64,000 nt of DNA from positions 101,224 through 165,223 of the forward strand of contig NZ_KB892468.1 in the NCBI RefSeq assembly GCF_000373805.1. Reading direction: 5' to 3'. This DNA is from Corynebacterium pilosum DSM 20521 = CIP 103422. Its GTDB lineage: Bacteria > Actinomycetota > Actinomycetes > Mycobacteriales > Mycobacteriaceae. The position numbers and the translations under genes are program-made. The notes under the pieces were generated by a model that saw nothing but the letters and a program-made list of their open reading frames with translations, was not told the DNA's origin and made no database searches. Shown piece after piece: positions 1 through 9,051 of this stretch. Within the stretch, counting starts at the first letter, position 1; every line of letters begins with the position of its first letter.

Positions 1-954
1 TGGCTTGCCATAACGCGAGGCCAGCTCGAGGGCGAAGTTCGGGACGACGGTGTAAATGTGTTTGTCCTCGTCGCCCTCTCGCTTGTTCAACTGGTCCACC
101 CAGCGCTTCGGCTGCTGCACGAAGTCGCGCGGGCTCATCAGCTCGAACTCCAGGCCAAGCATGGTGACGAACAAGGTCAGAATGATGCCCATGTCATGGT
201 GAAGCGGCAACCACGCGCTCAGGCGCAGTGGCATCTTCAGGTTCGCACCAGCATAGATCTGCAGGACGTTGGTCAGGATGGAGCGGTTCGTCAACTCCAC
301 GCCGGCGGGGTTACGGGTGGAACCAGAGGTGTACTGGAGGAACGCGGTGGAGTCGATCGGCATGACGGTCTGCGTCATCGCTGCCATCTGGCCCTCAGGC
401 GTTGCCGAAGGGTTGAGGTAGGACTGCGCGAGGCTATCCGGGAGCGTATCGACGGCCACCACACGCGGACGTTCCCGCGAAGGAAGCTCAGCGAAGTACT
501 CGCGCACCGTGCCCGCGGAGCGGGTGTTGGTTAGCACGGTCTTCGCGCCTGCATCGCCGAGAACAGCCTTCAGGTGATCGCCGTGGCCTGGTTCTTCTGG
601 ATCATAGAGCGGCACCGGAACCTGGCCGGCGTAAAGCGCGCCCAAGAAACCGAAGATGTACTCAGGCGAGTTGCCTGCCAGGATGGCCACGCGGTCGCCC
701 ATCTTGCCCACCTGCTGGAGGCGCGCCGCGACCGCCTTGATGCGGGTATTGATCTCCGTGCGGTTGTAATCCACCGGGGTGCCTTCGCGGTTCTCGGAAT
801 AGTCCCAGAAGCGCATGCAGTGGCGTTCGCCCCCGCCGAGTTGCAGGTCACCCATGTACATCATCTCGGCCATGCCGGCCAGGGTGAGTTGTGGTGCGAG
901 TGCAATCGAGCCGTCTTCGCTGTAGAACTGTGCGATCAGCTTGGAAAGATCCAT
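1..954 (-). CDS. fadD32: Long-chain fatty acyl-AMP ligase FadD32 (N-terminal part; gene runs off left edge)
   Basis: The reading frame stays open from an ATG at 954 to base 1, giving the first 318 residues of an adenylate-forming enzyme. The adenylation P-loop YTSGSTRNPAGVE lies near residue 205, followed by a W-x-P-x-x-H-D-M-G motif, the order seen in acyl-AMP ligases of the FadD family. In this family the enzyme activates the meromycolic acid as acyl-AMP and loads it on Pks13 for mycolic acid synthesis. The neighbours (Culp6-like cutinase, mycolyltransferases) match the conserved mycolate locus, and pks13 and accD would be expected just left of the window. The C-terminal domain is not visible. 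Confidence 0.93.
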   Translation of the reverse strand, partial: MDLSKLIAQFYSEDGSIALAPQLTLAGMAEMMYMGDLQLGGGERHCMRFWDYSENREGTPVDYNRTEINTRIKAVAARLQQVGKMGDRVAILAGNSPEYIFGFLGALYAGQVPVPLYDPEEPGHGDHLKAVLGDAGAKTVLTNTRSAGTVREYFAELPSRERPRVVAVDTLPDSLAQSYLNPSATPEGQMAAMTQTVMPIDSTAFLQYTSGSTRNPAGVELTNRSILTNVLQIYAGANLKMPLRLSAWLPLHHDMGIILTLFVTMLGLEFELMSPRDFVQQPKRWVDQLNKREGDEDKHIYTVVPNFALELASRYGKP

Positions 955-1035
955 GGGTGTCCTTTGTGTCTTCGGGTGCCAGTCAGTTAGTTATCTTGTT
1001 TATCTTAGTTTCGGAAACCAAATGTTACATAGACG

Positions 1036-1962
1036 CTAGCCATTAATCGCCTGGTGCGCCCAATCGACCACCCACTGGTTAGCGGTGGTGCCCGGAATAA
1101 CATTCGGATTCGTGGCGTACTGGGCGTGCAAGCCATTGGCGTTGATGAGCGCTTCCGCCCTGCCTAAAGCATTTCCCACGTCATAAGGTGCGTCACAAAT
1201 GGAGTCATTTGGCGCGCAGATTTGGAAAGCGCGGTCCTGCAGTGCGCCGAACCCCCCGACACGGGGTCCGCGCATGCTGGCACCGGGCACGATGGGCTGA
1301 ATCAGCCGCTCCACGGGCTCCAGCGCGATCTCTGCGCCCACGCCTCCTAGCTCAATGCCGGGGTTCACACCCACACCGTTTTCCCGACGACCATCGGCAA
1401 TCATGATGGCCCCGAGGACCTTCTCCGCCGGCACTGCCCCGTGCCCCTGGCCGATCTGCGTGGCGAGGTCACCGACAATAACCGCGCCCTGCGAGAAACC
1501 AGCAAGGATATATTTCGTGCCGGGGCACGTCTCATTCATGTACCGCAGTTCCCCATCCAGCTTCGACGTTCCCTCGTCACGAGACTCGTCGTAACTCATC
1601 TCGTCCTGGGACTGGATGTTCTTGAACTGCGCCGTGTACGGCAGCGTCCACACCTTCACATGATCCGGCGTGTACGCCGCCTGCAGCGGCTGCGTGATCG
1701 ACAGCATGAAGCTGTGCGGATTCGCCTGCGGGTTCATCGGATCATCGCTTGCCGACGATTCCCACGTCCCCGGCGCAGAAATGAATTCTACGTCGGGGCA
1801 CCAGTCCGGTTGCTGCGGCTCCGCCTGTTGAGAAGGCGCAGGTTCCCCTGGTTGTTCCGGTGGCAACGGCTGCTGGTCATTCGTCGAAAAGAACTGGTAT
1901 GTTCCTAGCCCGATGAGAGCCACGACAATGACGACGGCGGCGACGGTCACGGATTTACGCAT
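1036..1962 (-). CDS. Culp6-like cutinase-family serine hydrolase (Rv3802c type)
   Basis: Secreted or membrane-anchored alpha/beta-hydrolase of the cutinase family. One N-terminal hydrophobic segment is followed by a Pro/Gln/Glu-rich linker. The nucleophile elbow is GFSQGAV, and a late Asp (CAPNDSICD) and His (GLHAQY) complete the expected triad. The mycobacterial relative next to fadD32 has phospholipase/thioesterase activity and is needed for envelope mycolate metabolism. I chose the ATG at 1962 because AAGGAG sits about 10 nt upstream; an in-frame ATG at 1971 lies too close to that ribosome site. It is 15 bp downstream of the lipoprotein gene and probably in one operon with it. Confidence 0.85.
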   Translation of the reverse strand: MRKSVTVAAVVIVVALIGLGTYQFFSTNDQQPLPPEQPGEPAPSQQAEPQQPDWCPDVEFISAPGTWESSASDDPMNPQANPHSFMLSITQPLQAAYTPDHVKVWTLPYTAQFKNIQSQDEMSYDESRDEGTSKLDGELRYMNETCPGTKYILAGFSQGAVIVGDLATQIGQGHGAVPAEKVLGAIMIADGRRENGVGVNPGIELGGVGAEIALEPVERLIQPIVPGASMRGPRVGGFGALQDRAFQICAPNDSICDAPYDVGNALGRAEALINANGLHAQYATNPNVIPGTTANQWVVDWAHQAING

Positions 1963-1977
1963 CGTGCGCATGCTCCT

Positions 1978-2454
1978 TTAGCAGAGGTTGGCGTGCGCGG
2001 CGTCGTCGAGAAGCTTGGTCACTTCCTGATGGTCAAGGTCGGTGCGGCCCTGCTCGATGAGCTGACCGGCCACCGCGTCACGGGTGATTGTTTCTCCCCC
2101 GCAAATCGTGCGGGCGGTACCAATCAATTGGGATTCAACGTTCTCGACATTAATGTCCGAACCTGCGATTTCATCAAGAAAATCCTGCTCCTCCGCTACA
2201 TACTGCGCTTCGGTGGTAGGGATCTCCTCGATCTCGCGGGCACCGAGGTCCTCCGGCTGATCGCCCGCGGGCGGCGCGACCGGAGTCGTCTCCTCAGTAG
2301 TCGTGTCCTTGGTCGATGTTTCAGACGGGGATGTCGCCACCGGCGCTGGGCTGGAAGGCTGAGTGACATCCTCGCTGTCGACTGTTGCCCCGCCACACGC
2401 CGCGAGGCCGAGGCCTGCGGTCAGTGCGATGGCGCTTAACGCGATTCGACGCAC
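1978..2454 (-). CDS. Small secreted lipoprotein, DUF732-like
   Basis: 158 residues starting at GTG 2454, three bases after the stop of the mycolyltransferase gene; the ribosome site GAGGAAG lies in the end of that gene, so translation is probably coupled. The N-terminus is a lipoprotein signal with lipobox LAAC (Cys about 20). A low-complexity Thr/Pro/Ser linker follows, then a compact C-terminal domain with two Cys (TICGG and the terminal NLC) and a FLDEI motif, resembling DUF732 of mycolata. Function is unknown. The position between cutinase and mycolyltransferase suggests an envelope role. Confidence 0.75.
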   Translation of the reverse strand: MRRIALSAIALTAGLGLAACGGATVDSEDVTQPSSPAPVATSPSETSTKDTTTEETTPVAPPAGDQPEDLGAREIEEIPTTEAQYVAEEQDFLDEIAGSDINVENVESQLIGTARTICGGETITRDAVAGQLIEQGRTDLDHQEVTKLLDDAAHANLC

Positions 2455-2457
2455 GGG

Positions 2458-4413
2458 CTACTTCCTCTCTTCGCGGACCGCGCCATTGATCTGGCTGATG
2501 GTGCCGTTCTCGAAATCGATAGTCAGGCCGCCGGCCGGGATCTCCTTCATATCAGAGGTTGGGTAGCCCAGCGGGCCCTGCTCCCAGCGGGACTTGCCCC
2601 ACTGGTCGAAGATGTCACCGTAGTAGATGACGTGCGCGCCAGTCTTCGGGGACCAGTAGATGTTGCCCTTCTCGAACTCTTGGAACGCGCCGCCCCGGAT
2701 AGCGATCTCGTTGGAGGTTGGGAAGCCCAGGTTCGAACGTGCGGTGTTCATCTCGCCGTACTTGGTAGCGATCGCGCCGTAGACCATGTTGTGGGACTTA
2801 TCCGGGTTGCGGGTGAGGAAGCCGTGCTGGAATGGCTGGACGTAGCCCTCGCCGATCTTCACGGCTTCGCCGGTGGGGTAACCCAAGTTGCCGCGCTCAT
2901 AGTTGTTCTTGCCCCATGCGTTAAACATGTCCCCAGGGATTGCCCAGGCGCCGGTCTCATGGGTCCAGTAGATGGAACCGTTTTCGAAGTGGACGTAGCG
3001 GCCCCGACCGTCTGGAGTTGCAATTTCGCCAGTCTTCGGGAAGCCAAGCCAGCCGGGTGCTCCTCCCAGTTCGTTGTACTTCGCCAGAATGGCGCCGAAC
3101 AGTGGCTGCGCGCCGGTCTCTGGGGACCAGAACGCGGTGCCGGAACGGAAGTCCTGCGCCTTGCCGTCAGCGACGTCGTACTCGTTGTTCACACACGAGC
3201 CGATGATGCCAGACGCGGTGGCCTGGGCAATGGCGCCGATTGGCTGGCACTGCGCGCCGCGGTCAGACTCTGGGATGGCCAGCGCATTGGCGATGTATGG
3301 CCACGCCTCGGTCATCTCAAACTGCCAGTACTCCCAGGAGTGCACACCAGATGGGCGATACTTCACGATCGGCTTGACGCCGCTCTTGGTCGCATAGTCG
3401 ACAAAGGTTGCGGTGGTCATACGTGAGATGACCTCCAGGCCCACGCCTGCAGGGTTGGCGGCACCCTTCGCCACCGAGCCTGGCTGGCCGAAGTCATCTT
3501 TGCCGTTACCTGCAGAAACGTAAACGGTCTTATCCTTGAGCGCTTCGGTGCCCAGCTTTGGATCGTGGTCGATCCAATCCTGAGAGCCGATCGGGCCCCA
3601 CATCTTGGTGGAATCGTAGCCACCGCCATCCATCTGTGCCGCCTGGATTGCCTGCGGCATGCCAGGGGTGGTGGTGTCCAAGTAACCGGAGAAAGAACCG
3701 ACGAAATCGAACAGGTGCGGGTTGCGCTCTGCCAGGTTCATCGCGGCGGTGCCACCCATGGACAGGCCGACGACCGCGCGCTTCTCATTGGAGCGGAACT
3801 CGTTGTTCAGGATGGGCACGAGTTCCTTGGTCAGGAAGGTTTCCCACATGTAGTGCTTGCCGTTGTCCGGCTGCTGCCAGTCAGAGTAGAAGGAAGACTC
3901 GCCACCAACCGGCAGGATCACGTTGACGTTCTTGTCGGCGTAGAACTGCTCGATGTTGGTCTCGATGGTCCAGCCGGATTCGTCGTCACGCGCACGCAGG
4001 CCGTCGAGCGCCCATACCTCTGGGAACTTCGCGCCTGGATTCGAGTGCCAGTCACGGGCCAGCAGGATCTGCACCTGGATGAGTTCCTGGGGCATCGCTG
4101 CGGACTTGATCCACACTGCGACGCGTCGGTTGGTCAGCCACTCGATGCGGTCGACCTCAACTCCTGCTGGCAGGCCCTCAATCTGGGGCTTGTACTCTGT
4201 GTCGATCGGGGTGCGCTGTAGCGGGTCAGACGGACGAAGGCCATCGGACATGCCCGAGGAGCCGATCACAGCGCCCAAGTCAGTTGAACTACTGGAGAGT
4301 CCCTGCTGGGCGTGGGCTGGCATTACGGACAAGCCCATTGCAAGGACGGTCGGCAGTGCAACCGCTGTGGCAATGCGAGCCGCACGCGGGGAACGGGAAA
4401 CGGAAGAACGCAT
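2458..4413 (-). CDS. cop1: Mycolyltransferase with C-terminal LGFP repeats (Cop1/Csp1/PS1 type)
   Basis: 651 residues. A signal peptide ends around AHA-QQG, then an antigen-85-type alpha/beta-hydrolase domain with nucleophile GLSMGG and a late H-S-W-E-Y-W motif carrying the catalytic His. The last third holds at least four LGFP-type repeats ([37 protein letters not shown]), which anchor such proteins to arabinogalactan. The family transfers mycolates between trehalose monomycolate and arabinogalactan or trehalose. The frame extends to 4467, but ATG 4413 is preceded by GAGGAC and begins a good signal peptide. Paralogous to cmt2 upstream. Confidence 0.92.
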   Translation of the reverse strand: MRSSVSRSPRAARIATAVALPTVLAMGLSVMPAHAQQGLSSSSTDLGAVIGSSGMSDGLRPSDPLQRTPIDTEYKPQIEGLPAGVEVDRIEWLTNRRVAVWIKSAAMPQELIQVQILLARDWHSNPGAKFPEVWALDGLRARDDESGWTIETNIEQFYADKNVNVILPVGGESSFYSDWQQPDNGKHYMWETFLTKELVPILNNEFRSNEKRAVVGLSMGGTAAMNLAERNPHLFDFVGSFSGYLDTTTPGMPQAIQAAQMDGGGYDSTKMWGPIGSQDWIDHDPKLGTEALKDKTVYVSAGNGKDDFGQPGSVAKGAANPAGVGLEVISRMTTATFVDYATKSGVKPIVKYRPSGVHSWEYWQFEMTEAWPYIANALAIPESDRGAQCQPIGAIAQATASGIIGSCVNNEYDVADGKAQDFRSGTAFWSPETGAQPLFGAILAKYNELGGAPGWLGFPKTGEIATPDGRGRYVHFENGSIYWTHETGAWAIPGDMFNAWGKNNYERGNLGYPTGEAVKIGEGYVQPFQHGFLTRNPDKSHNMVYGAIATKYGEMNTARSNLGFPTSNEIAIRGGAFQEFEKGNIYWSPKTGAHVIYYGDIFDQWGKSRWEQGPLGYPTSDMKEIPAGGLTIDFENGTISQINGAVREERK

Positions 4414-4670
4414 AAGAATTGTCCTCAAAGTGTGTCGAAGGTGCAACAACTCGCCACCGGCATCCACGTACCAACGCTTCCCGGGGGTTCCCCTCCCCCG
4501 GGCGTGCGTTTGTCGGATGGTTCCGTGGTGCCTGTGGCTGTGTTGTTTTATCTAGTTAAGTTGTCGGTAAAGCGATCGTGATTGTTACACGAGCGCAATC
4601 GACCTCAAGTTTAAGTTCAACTTGAGACTTTCTTCAAGCGACACACCTTAAAGGTGTTAAAAAGGGCTTT
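4414..4670 (-). promoter_or_regulatory. Intergenic region: end of cmt2 transcription and leader/promoter of cop1
   Basis: This 257-bp gap carries no gene I can support. It separates the two mycolyltransferase genes. It holds the two small palindromes annotated at 4604-4657 and should contain the cop1 promoter and a 5' leader. The AT-rich stretch around 4540-4600 is the likely promoter zone, but I could not assign boxes with confidence. Confidence 0.45.
4604..4657 (-). terminator. Paired inverted repeats after cmt2, probable terminator region
   Basis: Two palindromes lie just downstream of the cmt2 stop: ACACCTT-A-AAGGTGT at 4643-4657 and CTCAAGTT/AACTTGAG at 4604-4626. On the minus strand the first is preceded by a T-rich stretch. 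They are good hairpins but lack a perfect terminal U-tract, so one could instead belong to control of cop1. Confidence 0.45.
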
Positions 4671-5687
4671 TTACCACGCGTTCATGACATTCAGCACACG
4701 CGGCTTGGTGCGCTCGAGCTGGTAATCCCACTGGTTCCAGTTATGCATACCGGTAGCCGGGTAGTCCTGGGCGACGTTAAGGCCTTGAGCCTGAGCCTTC
4801 ACAACCCACAGGCGGGTGGAGAGGTTCGAGATCAGCTCCAGGGCAGCGCCGGAGGCGATGTGCTCGGGACGGACATTCGCGTCCGCTGGGCTTGGTAGAC
4901 CGGAAGCGGCGGAGACGTAGACGTCAGTCTTGTACAAGCCATCCATGTTGTGGAACGGATCGTTCTCAAAACGGCGCGGGGAGATCAGCGAACCGTACAT
5001 AGCGTTGATGTTGAAGCCGCCCGCGTCCAGCAGTGCGAGGCGCACCATCGTCTGAGCGCCAGGCAGCGTGGTGGTCAGGTAGCCGGAGTAGGACAGGACC
5101 TGACGGAACTGGTGCGGGTGCTTCCCGGCCAGGTTCATCGCGGCGGTACCACCCATCGACAGCCCCGCAATGGAATTGTTGGTAGGAGAAACACCGAAGT
5201 GCTGCTGCAGGTAGGCCGGCAGCTCCTGAGTCAGGAAGGTCTCCCACTGGTAGCGCACCGGGTTGTTGTAGTCATAGGTAGCTGGCGCGTTCCAGTCAGC
5301 ATAGAAGGACGCGGTACCGCCGACCGGCATCACCAGGGTGATGTTGGAATCCTTGTAGGTCTGCGCTGCGTTGACGTCGTTGACCCACGCGCTGGTGTGG
5401 TTGGCTGCGCGCAGGCCATCGAGCATATAGAAGCCTGCGTTGCCGCCGCGGATGGCGGGCTGGATCTGGACCGTGATGTTGTAGCCGCTGGCAGGCGACC
5501 ACACATCACAGCGCTGCACCCAGAAGCCAACGGGGTCCCACTCACAGTGGCCGGTAGCATCAGGGCGCAGCCAATCGCGTGGCGCTGCTTGGGCGGTGCC
5601 GGTTCCAACAACCAACAGGGCTGCTGCAGTAGCAATCGCCGTGATCAGAGCGACGATGCGACGACGAACCATAGATAGTGTGGACAT
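4671..5687 (-). CDS. cmt2: Secreted mycolyltransferase (Cmt2-like, antigen 85 family)
   Basis: 338 residues with a classical signal peptide (Arg-rich start, hydrophobic core, cleavage near AQA-APR). The single alpha/beta-hydrolase domain has nucleophile motif [11 protein letters not shown] and a C-terminal H-N-W-N-Q-W motif, equivalent to those of the longer paralogue Cop1, but there are no LGFP repeats. Expected to make trehalose dimycolate and mycolylate arabinogalactan outside the membrane. The ATG at 5687 follows GAGGAGAGCA, a clear ribosome site; MVRRR at 5672 is an alternative. It lies downstream of aftB in the conserved envelope cluster. Confidence 0.9.
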   Translation of the reverse strand: MSTLSMVRRRIVALITAIATAAALLVVGTGTAQAAPRDWLRPDATGHCEWDPVGFWVQRCDVWSPASGYNITVQIQPAIRGGNAGFYMLDGLRAANHTSAWVNDVNAAQTYKDSNITLVMPVGGTASFYADWNAPATYDYNNPVRYQWETFLTQELPAYLQQHFGVSPTNNSIAGLSMGGTAAMNLAGKHPHQFRQVLSYSGYLTTTLPGAQTMVRLALLDAGGFNINAMYGSLISPRRFENDPFHNMDGLYKTDVYVSAASGLPSPADANVRPEHIASGAALELISNLSTRLWVVKAQAQGLNVAQDYPATGMHNWNQWDYQLERTKPRVLNVMNAW

Positions 5688-5752
5688 TGCTCTCCTCGTA
5701 CGTACGGAAGCCTTAAAAGTAAAGCGTTATCTGCACGTTACCAAGTCGTGTC

Positions 5753-7540
5753 TTAGCGGTCCAACCAAGAAATCTGCGGCCCCTCCAAGCCGGGGTCCTC
5801 ACCATTCTCAATTTTCTCAAGAGTTTCAGCGTCCAGGTATTTTTCCGGGTCGTCGTCAAGCTCTAGTGTCCTGCCGCCGGTCACGGAATATTTCACATTC
5901 TTCCAGAACCGCTCCCAGCTCATCGGCTCGCGCGAAGATGCCAGCAACTCCGCGATCTCCGGGGTACGCAGAGCCGCACGCGCCTGGCGGGCCTCTTCTT
6001 CGTCGATCCAGTCCGGCAGCTTATCCAGGTCGGTCGCTGTATCCGCCACCTGCCACTCGACGGGCAGGTGCTTGTCGTGGCCAATCCGCCCGTTCGGGTC
6101 GCGGGGCATGCGGGCTGCCAGCGGTGTCGCGAGGCCCACGGTATCCAGTACACGTACATCAAGATCAGAGTTCATGCTGGTCATGCCCAGATTAATCATG
6201 TACAGCGTGGTCGGGTGCGCTTGCAGATCTGTCTCCGCATCCGTGCGGGGCAGCGTCATCCACGAATGTACGCGCGGCTTGCTCTGTACGATGATGTGAA
6301 TCAGTTGCCCCGCGTTCTCCTTTTCGGCCTGCTTCTGCTTCTTCTCCCAGTCGGCGCTCATCCAAGAGACGGCTAGGTAGTCTTCGGCATAGCGTGGGCC
6401 CTTGCCGGGCTCAGTCTTCGTCATTGTGGTCCAAAATTCACGCTCATCGACGATGCCCATCCTGCCGGTATCGTCGATAGGCTGGTGCCCGCGTACGACG
6501 ACCGCGGTCGCCCACACCACCACGGCTAGGCCAAGGGCGCCAGTGATCCGGTTTAGTGGCACCACCATCGCTGGCAGCAGCAAGGCGAAGAGAGGCAGGA
6601 GCCACATGCGCCCGTGCATGAAGTCGCCGCCCACTTTCAGCACATACATAATGTGCACGATTGCGACACCTGCCACCAGTACCAGTACGATGCGTTGCCG
6701 GTCGTACACCCTTCTGCCCAACCACACCAACAGCACAATCACTGCGATGAGTGGCAGATACAGCGCATAGGGCACGAGCAAATCCCACGCGTAGCGGAAC
6801 CCGGCGGACCAGTTCGAATCGCTCGCCGATTTAGCCACCGCAGTATGCGGGGTAATCAGACCGTAGTAGCCCATGCGGAAGAGCTGATACGCCGCCGGCA
6901 CCGGTAGCGCCGCAGCCAGGATCCCGGCCCGCTGTTTCCACGTCTCCGCCGCGAACAGCAGCACAATGCCCGTCACGCCGCCATAAAGCGCCAGCTCAGG
7001 GCGCACAAGCCAGCTCAGCCCACACCAGAACGCCAGCCAGTAGCCCACCGGCAGCTTATATCGATGAGTTCCAGGCGTTGACCAATGCACCAGAAGGGCC
7101 CACCACGTGGCAATCCATGCCAGCGACAACCCCCACTCCAAACCGGAAGTAGCAAAATCACGTGCGGGTGGCAGCGCGAAGTAGATCAGTACACCCAGCG
7201 GGGCAACGATCCCACCCCAAAACCTAGATGTGGCCGCCACGGCGACCACGGCTGCGATGGTCGTTAAGCCAAGTGCCAACCACATGGCAATGTCTTCCAG
7301 CTTGGCGGGCGTGACCGACGCGACGGCCGTGATGAGGTACTGCCACAAGGTGGAGGTGTTCGCCTCGACGCGTTCCCCGACGTTAAATACGGGACCATTG
7401 CCCTCGAGGAGGTTACGGACGGTGCGCAAAACGATGAGGCCGTCGTCGGCGATCCAGCGCCGCGTCCACCCACCATAAAACGCAAAAACGCCCGCAACGA
7501 TTGCGGATACAATCATAGAAATGCGGGCGTTTTTGGTCAT
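5753..7540 (-). CDS. aftB: Terminal beta-(1->2) arabinofuranosyltransferase AftB
   Basis: 595-residue polytopic membrane protein. The N-terminal half contains many hydrophobic segments; an acidic pair in the first extracytoplasmic loop (WIADDGL, about residue 30) is typical of GT-C glycosyltransferases using decaprenyl-phosphoarabinose. The C-terminal third is a soluble, extracytoplasmic domain ending in an acidic tail. In mycolata AftB adds the terminal arabinose residues that carry mycolates. The gene lies between ubiA (makes the donor lipid) and cmt2 (uses the product). Confidence 0.9.
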   Translation of the reverse strand: MTKNARISMIVSAIVAGVFAFYGGWTRRWIADDGLIVLRTVRNLLEGNGPVFNVGERVEANTSTLWQYLITAVASVTPAKLEDIAMWLALGLTTIAAVVAVAATSRFWGGIVAPLGVLIYFALPPARDFATSGLEWGLSLAWIATWWALLVHWSTPGTHRYKLPVGYWLAFWCGLSWLVRPELALYGGVTGIVLLFAAETWKQRAGILAAALPVPAAYQLFRMGYYGLITPHTAVAKSASDSNWSAGFRYAWDLLVPYALYLPLIAVIVLLVWLGRRVYDRQRIVLVLVAGVAIVHIMYVLKVGGDFMHGRMWLLPLFALLLPAMVVPLNRITGALGLAVVVWATAVVVRGHQPIDDTGRMGIVDEREFWTTMTKTEPGKGPRYAEDYLAVSWMSADWEKKQKQAEKENAGQLIHIIVQSKPRVHSWMTLPRTDAETDLQAHPTTLYMINLGMTSMNSDLDVRVLDTVGLATPLAARMPRDPNGRIGHDKHLPVEWQVADTATDLDKLPDWIDEEEARQARAALRTPEIAELLASSREPMSWERFWKNVKYSVTGGRTLELDDDPEKYLDAETLEKIENGEDPGLEGPQISWLDR

Positions 7541-7555
7541 GCGGAAGATACTACA

Positions 7556-8548
7556 TTAGAGAATATTAGGAATCACATATACCGCGATGACGATGCAGGC
7601 GAGCCATGCGATCGCAAGAATCTGCAGCACGCGGTCCTGTAGCGCGATCTCATCCGGTGCGCCGCCGTGGCCGCGGTCGACGTCAGCGGCATAGCGCAAG
7701 ATCGCGATCACGAACGGAACCAGGGAGATCTGGTACCAGATAGAACCGGCCCCCTCGGTCGCGTTGGACAGTTCGAATGCCCACAGCGAGTAGCTCATCA
7801 CCACAGCCGTCGCGGCCAGGGTCCATACAAACCGCAGGTAGGTCGGGGTGTACCCTTCCAGCGCCTTGCGGATCTTCGCACCAGTACGCTCCGAAAGCAA
7901 GAGTTCCGCGTAGCGCTTACCGGAGGCCATGAACAGCGAACCGAAGGCCGCGACCAGCAGGAACCACTGCGATAGCTCGATGCCAGCAGCCACACCACCG
8001 GCCATCGCGCGCAGCATGAAGCCAGACGACACAAGGGCGATATCGATCACCGGGATGTGCTTCCAGCCGAAGCAGTACCCCAGCTGCAGAGCGATGTACA
8101 CGCCGACGACCACGGCCAGCGCGACCCCCGACGTTGCCAGCAGGGACACCCCGAGCGCTGCCAGGATGAGCACCACCGCCATCACATAGGCCAGGTTGAT
8201 CGGCAGCATGCCCGAGGCGATCGGGCGGAAGCGCTTCGTCGGGTGCTCGCGGTCACTGTCGACGTCGCGGGCATCATTGATCAAGTAGATCGACGACGCG
8301 GCCAGGCAGAATGCGATGAAGGCGATAGCCACGTCCCCAATGGTGCGCGCGGTGAATGCCTCCAGGCCGGCCGCCAGGGGTGCCGCGACGACGAGGACGT
8401 TTTTCACCCACTGCTTCGGGCGCAGGGCCTTGATCATGGCGTCGGGCAGGTTCTTCGGTGCCTTGCGTGCGACGTTGACATCCACGCCCGTGGTGTGTGG
8501 TTCGGGCTTCAGAAAAGGTTCGGGCTGTTCAGGCTGGTATTCGCTCAC
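7556..8548 (-). CDS. ubiA: Decaprenyl-phosphate 5-phosphoribosyltransferase (UbiA)
   Basis: 330 residues, UbiA prenyltransferase fold with about nine membrane segments. The aspartate motif NDARDVDSDREHP is the Mg-diphosphate binding site, and the early KPRQWVKN-like motif (LRPKQWVKN) is present. It transfers phosphoribose from PRPP to decaprenyl phosphate, the first step to the arabinose donor. I chose GTG 8548, which overlaps the stop of the PAP2 gene as GTGA and has an AGAGGAAGA ribosome site; the open frame extends further upstream to 8587 but that part overlaps the PAP2 gene. Confidence 0.9.
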   Translation of the reverse strand: MSEYQPEQPEPFLKPEPHTTGVDVNVARKAPKNLPDAMIKALRPKQWVKNVLVVAAPLAAGLEAFTARTIGDVAIAFIAFCLAASSIYLINDARDVDSDREHPTKRFRPIASGMLPINLAYVMAVVLILAALGVSLLATSGVALAVVVGVYIALQLGYCFGWKHIPVIDIALVSSGFMLRAMAGGVAAGIELSQWFLLVAAFGSLFMASGKRYAELLLSERTGAKIRKALEGYTPTYLRFVWTLAATAVVMSYSLWAFELSNATEGAGSIWYQISLVPFVIAILRYAADVDRGHGGAPDEIALQDRVLQILAIAWLACIVIAVYVIPNIL

Positions 8549-9051
8549 GCAGTCTTCCTCTCTATCTCCATCGCGGCCTTCGCGCACGCGGCGCCAAGCG
8601 CAGCGCCGGCGATAGTATCCGTCGGATAGTGCACGCCTAAGACCATACGGGAGATCATGATGATGGGAATTCCAAGATAAGGCATTTTAGATCCAGTGAT
8701 GTCCGCCAGCCCCACCATCGCTGCCGTCGTGGATGTCGAGTGCGACGAAGGGAACGACAACTTCGAGGGCGTAGACACACCGATCTTGATCCGCGGGTCA
8801 TGCGGACGCGTGCGGCGCACGATCCGCTTCAGCACCACCGACGCCGCGTGCGAGGTAAAAGCACCCGCGCCCAGGGCAATCCATTGACGCTTTCGACGCT
8901 TATCGACGATGGCCCCTGCCGCGCTTAGGCCCATCCACCCCAGGCTGTGCTCGCCGAAGAATGACAGAGCGCGTGCCGACGGCTTCACACCGGGGACGTC
9001 GTAGAGCACGTTCTGAATGGCTACGAGTACGTCAGCTTCACGCTTGCTCAT
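8545..9051 (-). CDS. PAP2-family phosphatase, decaprenylphosphoryl-5-phosphoribose phosphatase type
   Basis: 168 residues carrying all three PAP2 signatures: K-R-I-V-R-R-T-R-P, P-S-S-H-S and S-R-M-V-L-G-V-H-Y-P-T-D. By family and position (Rv3807c equivalent) it removes the 5-phosphate from decaprenylphosphoryl-phosphoribose between UbiA and the DprE epimerase. It overlaps glfT2 upstream by 14 bp and ubiA downstream by 4 bp, so the three are surely one translational unit. Confidence 0.85.
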   Translation of the reverse strand: MSKREADVLVAIQNVLYDVPGVKPSARALSFFGEHSLGWMGLSAAGAIVDKRRKRQWIALGAGAFTSHAASVVLKRIVRRTRPHDPRIKIGVSTPSKLSFPSSHSTSTTAAMVGLADITGSKMPYLGIPIIMISRMVLGVHYPTDTIAGAALGAACAKAAMEIERKTA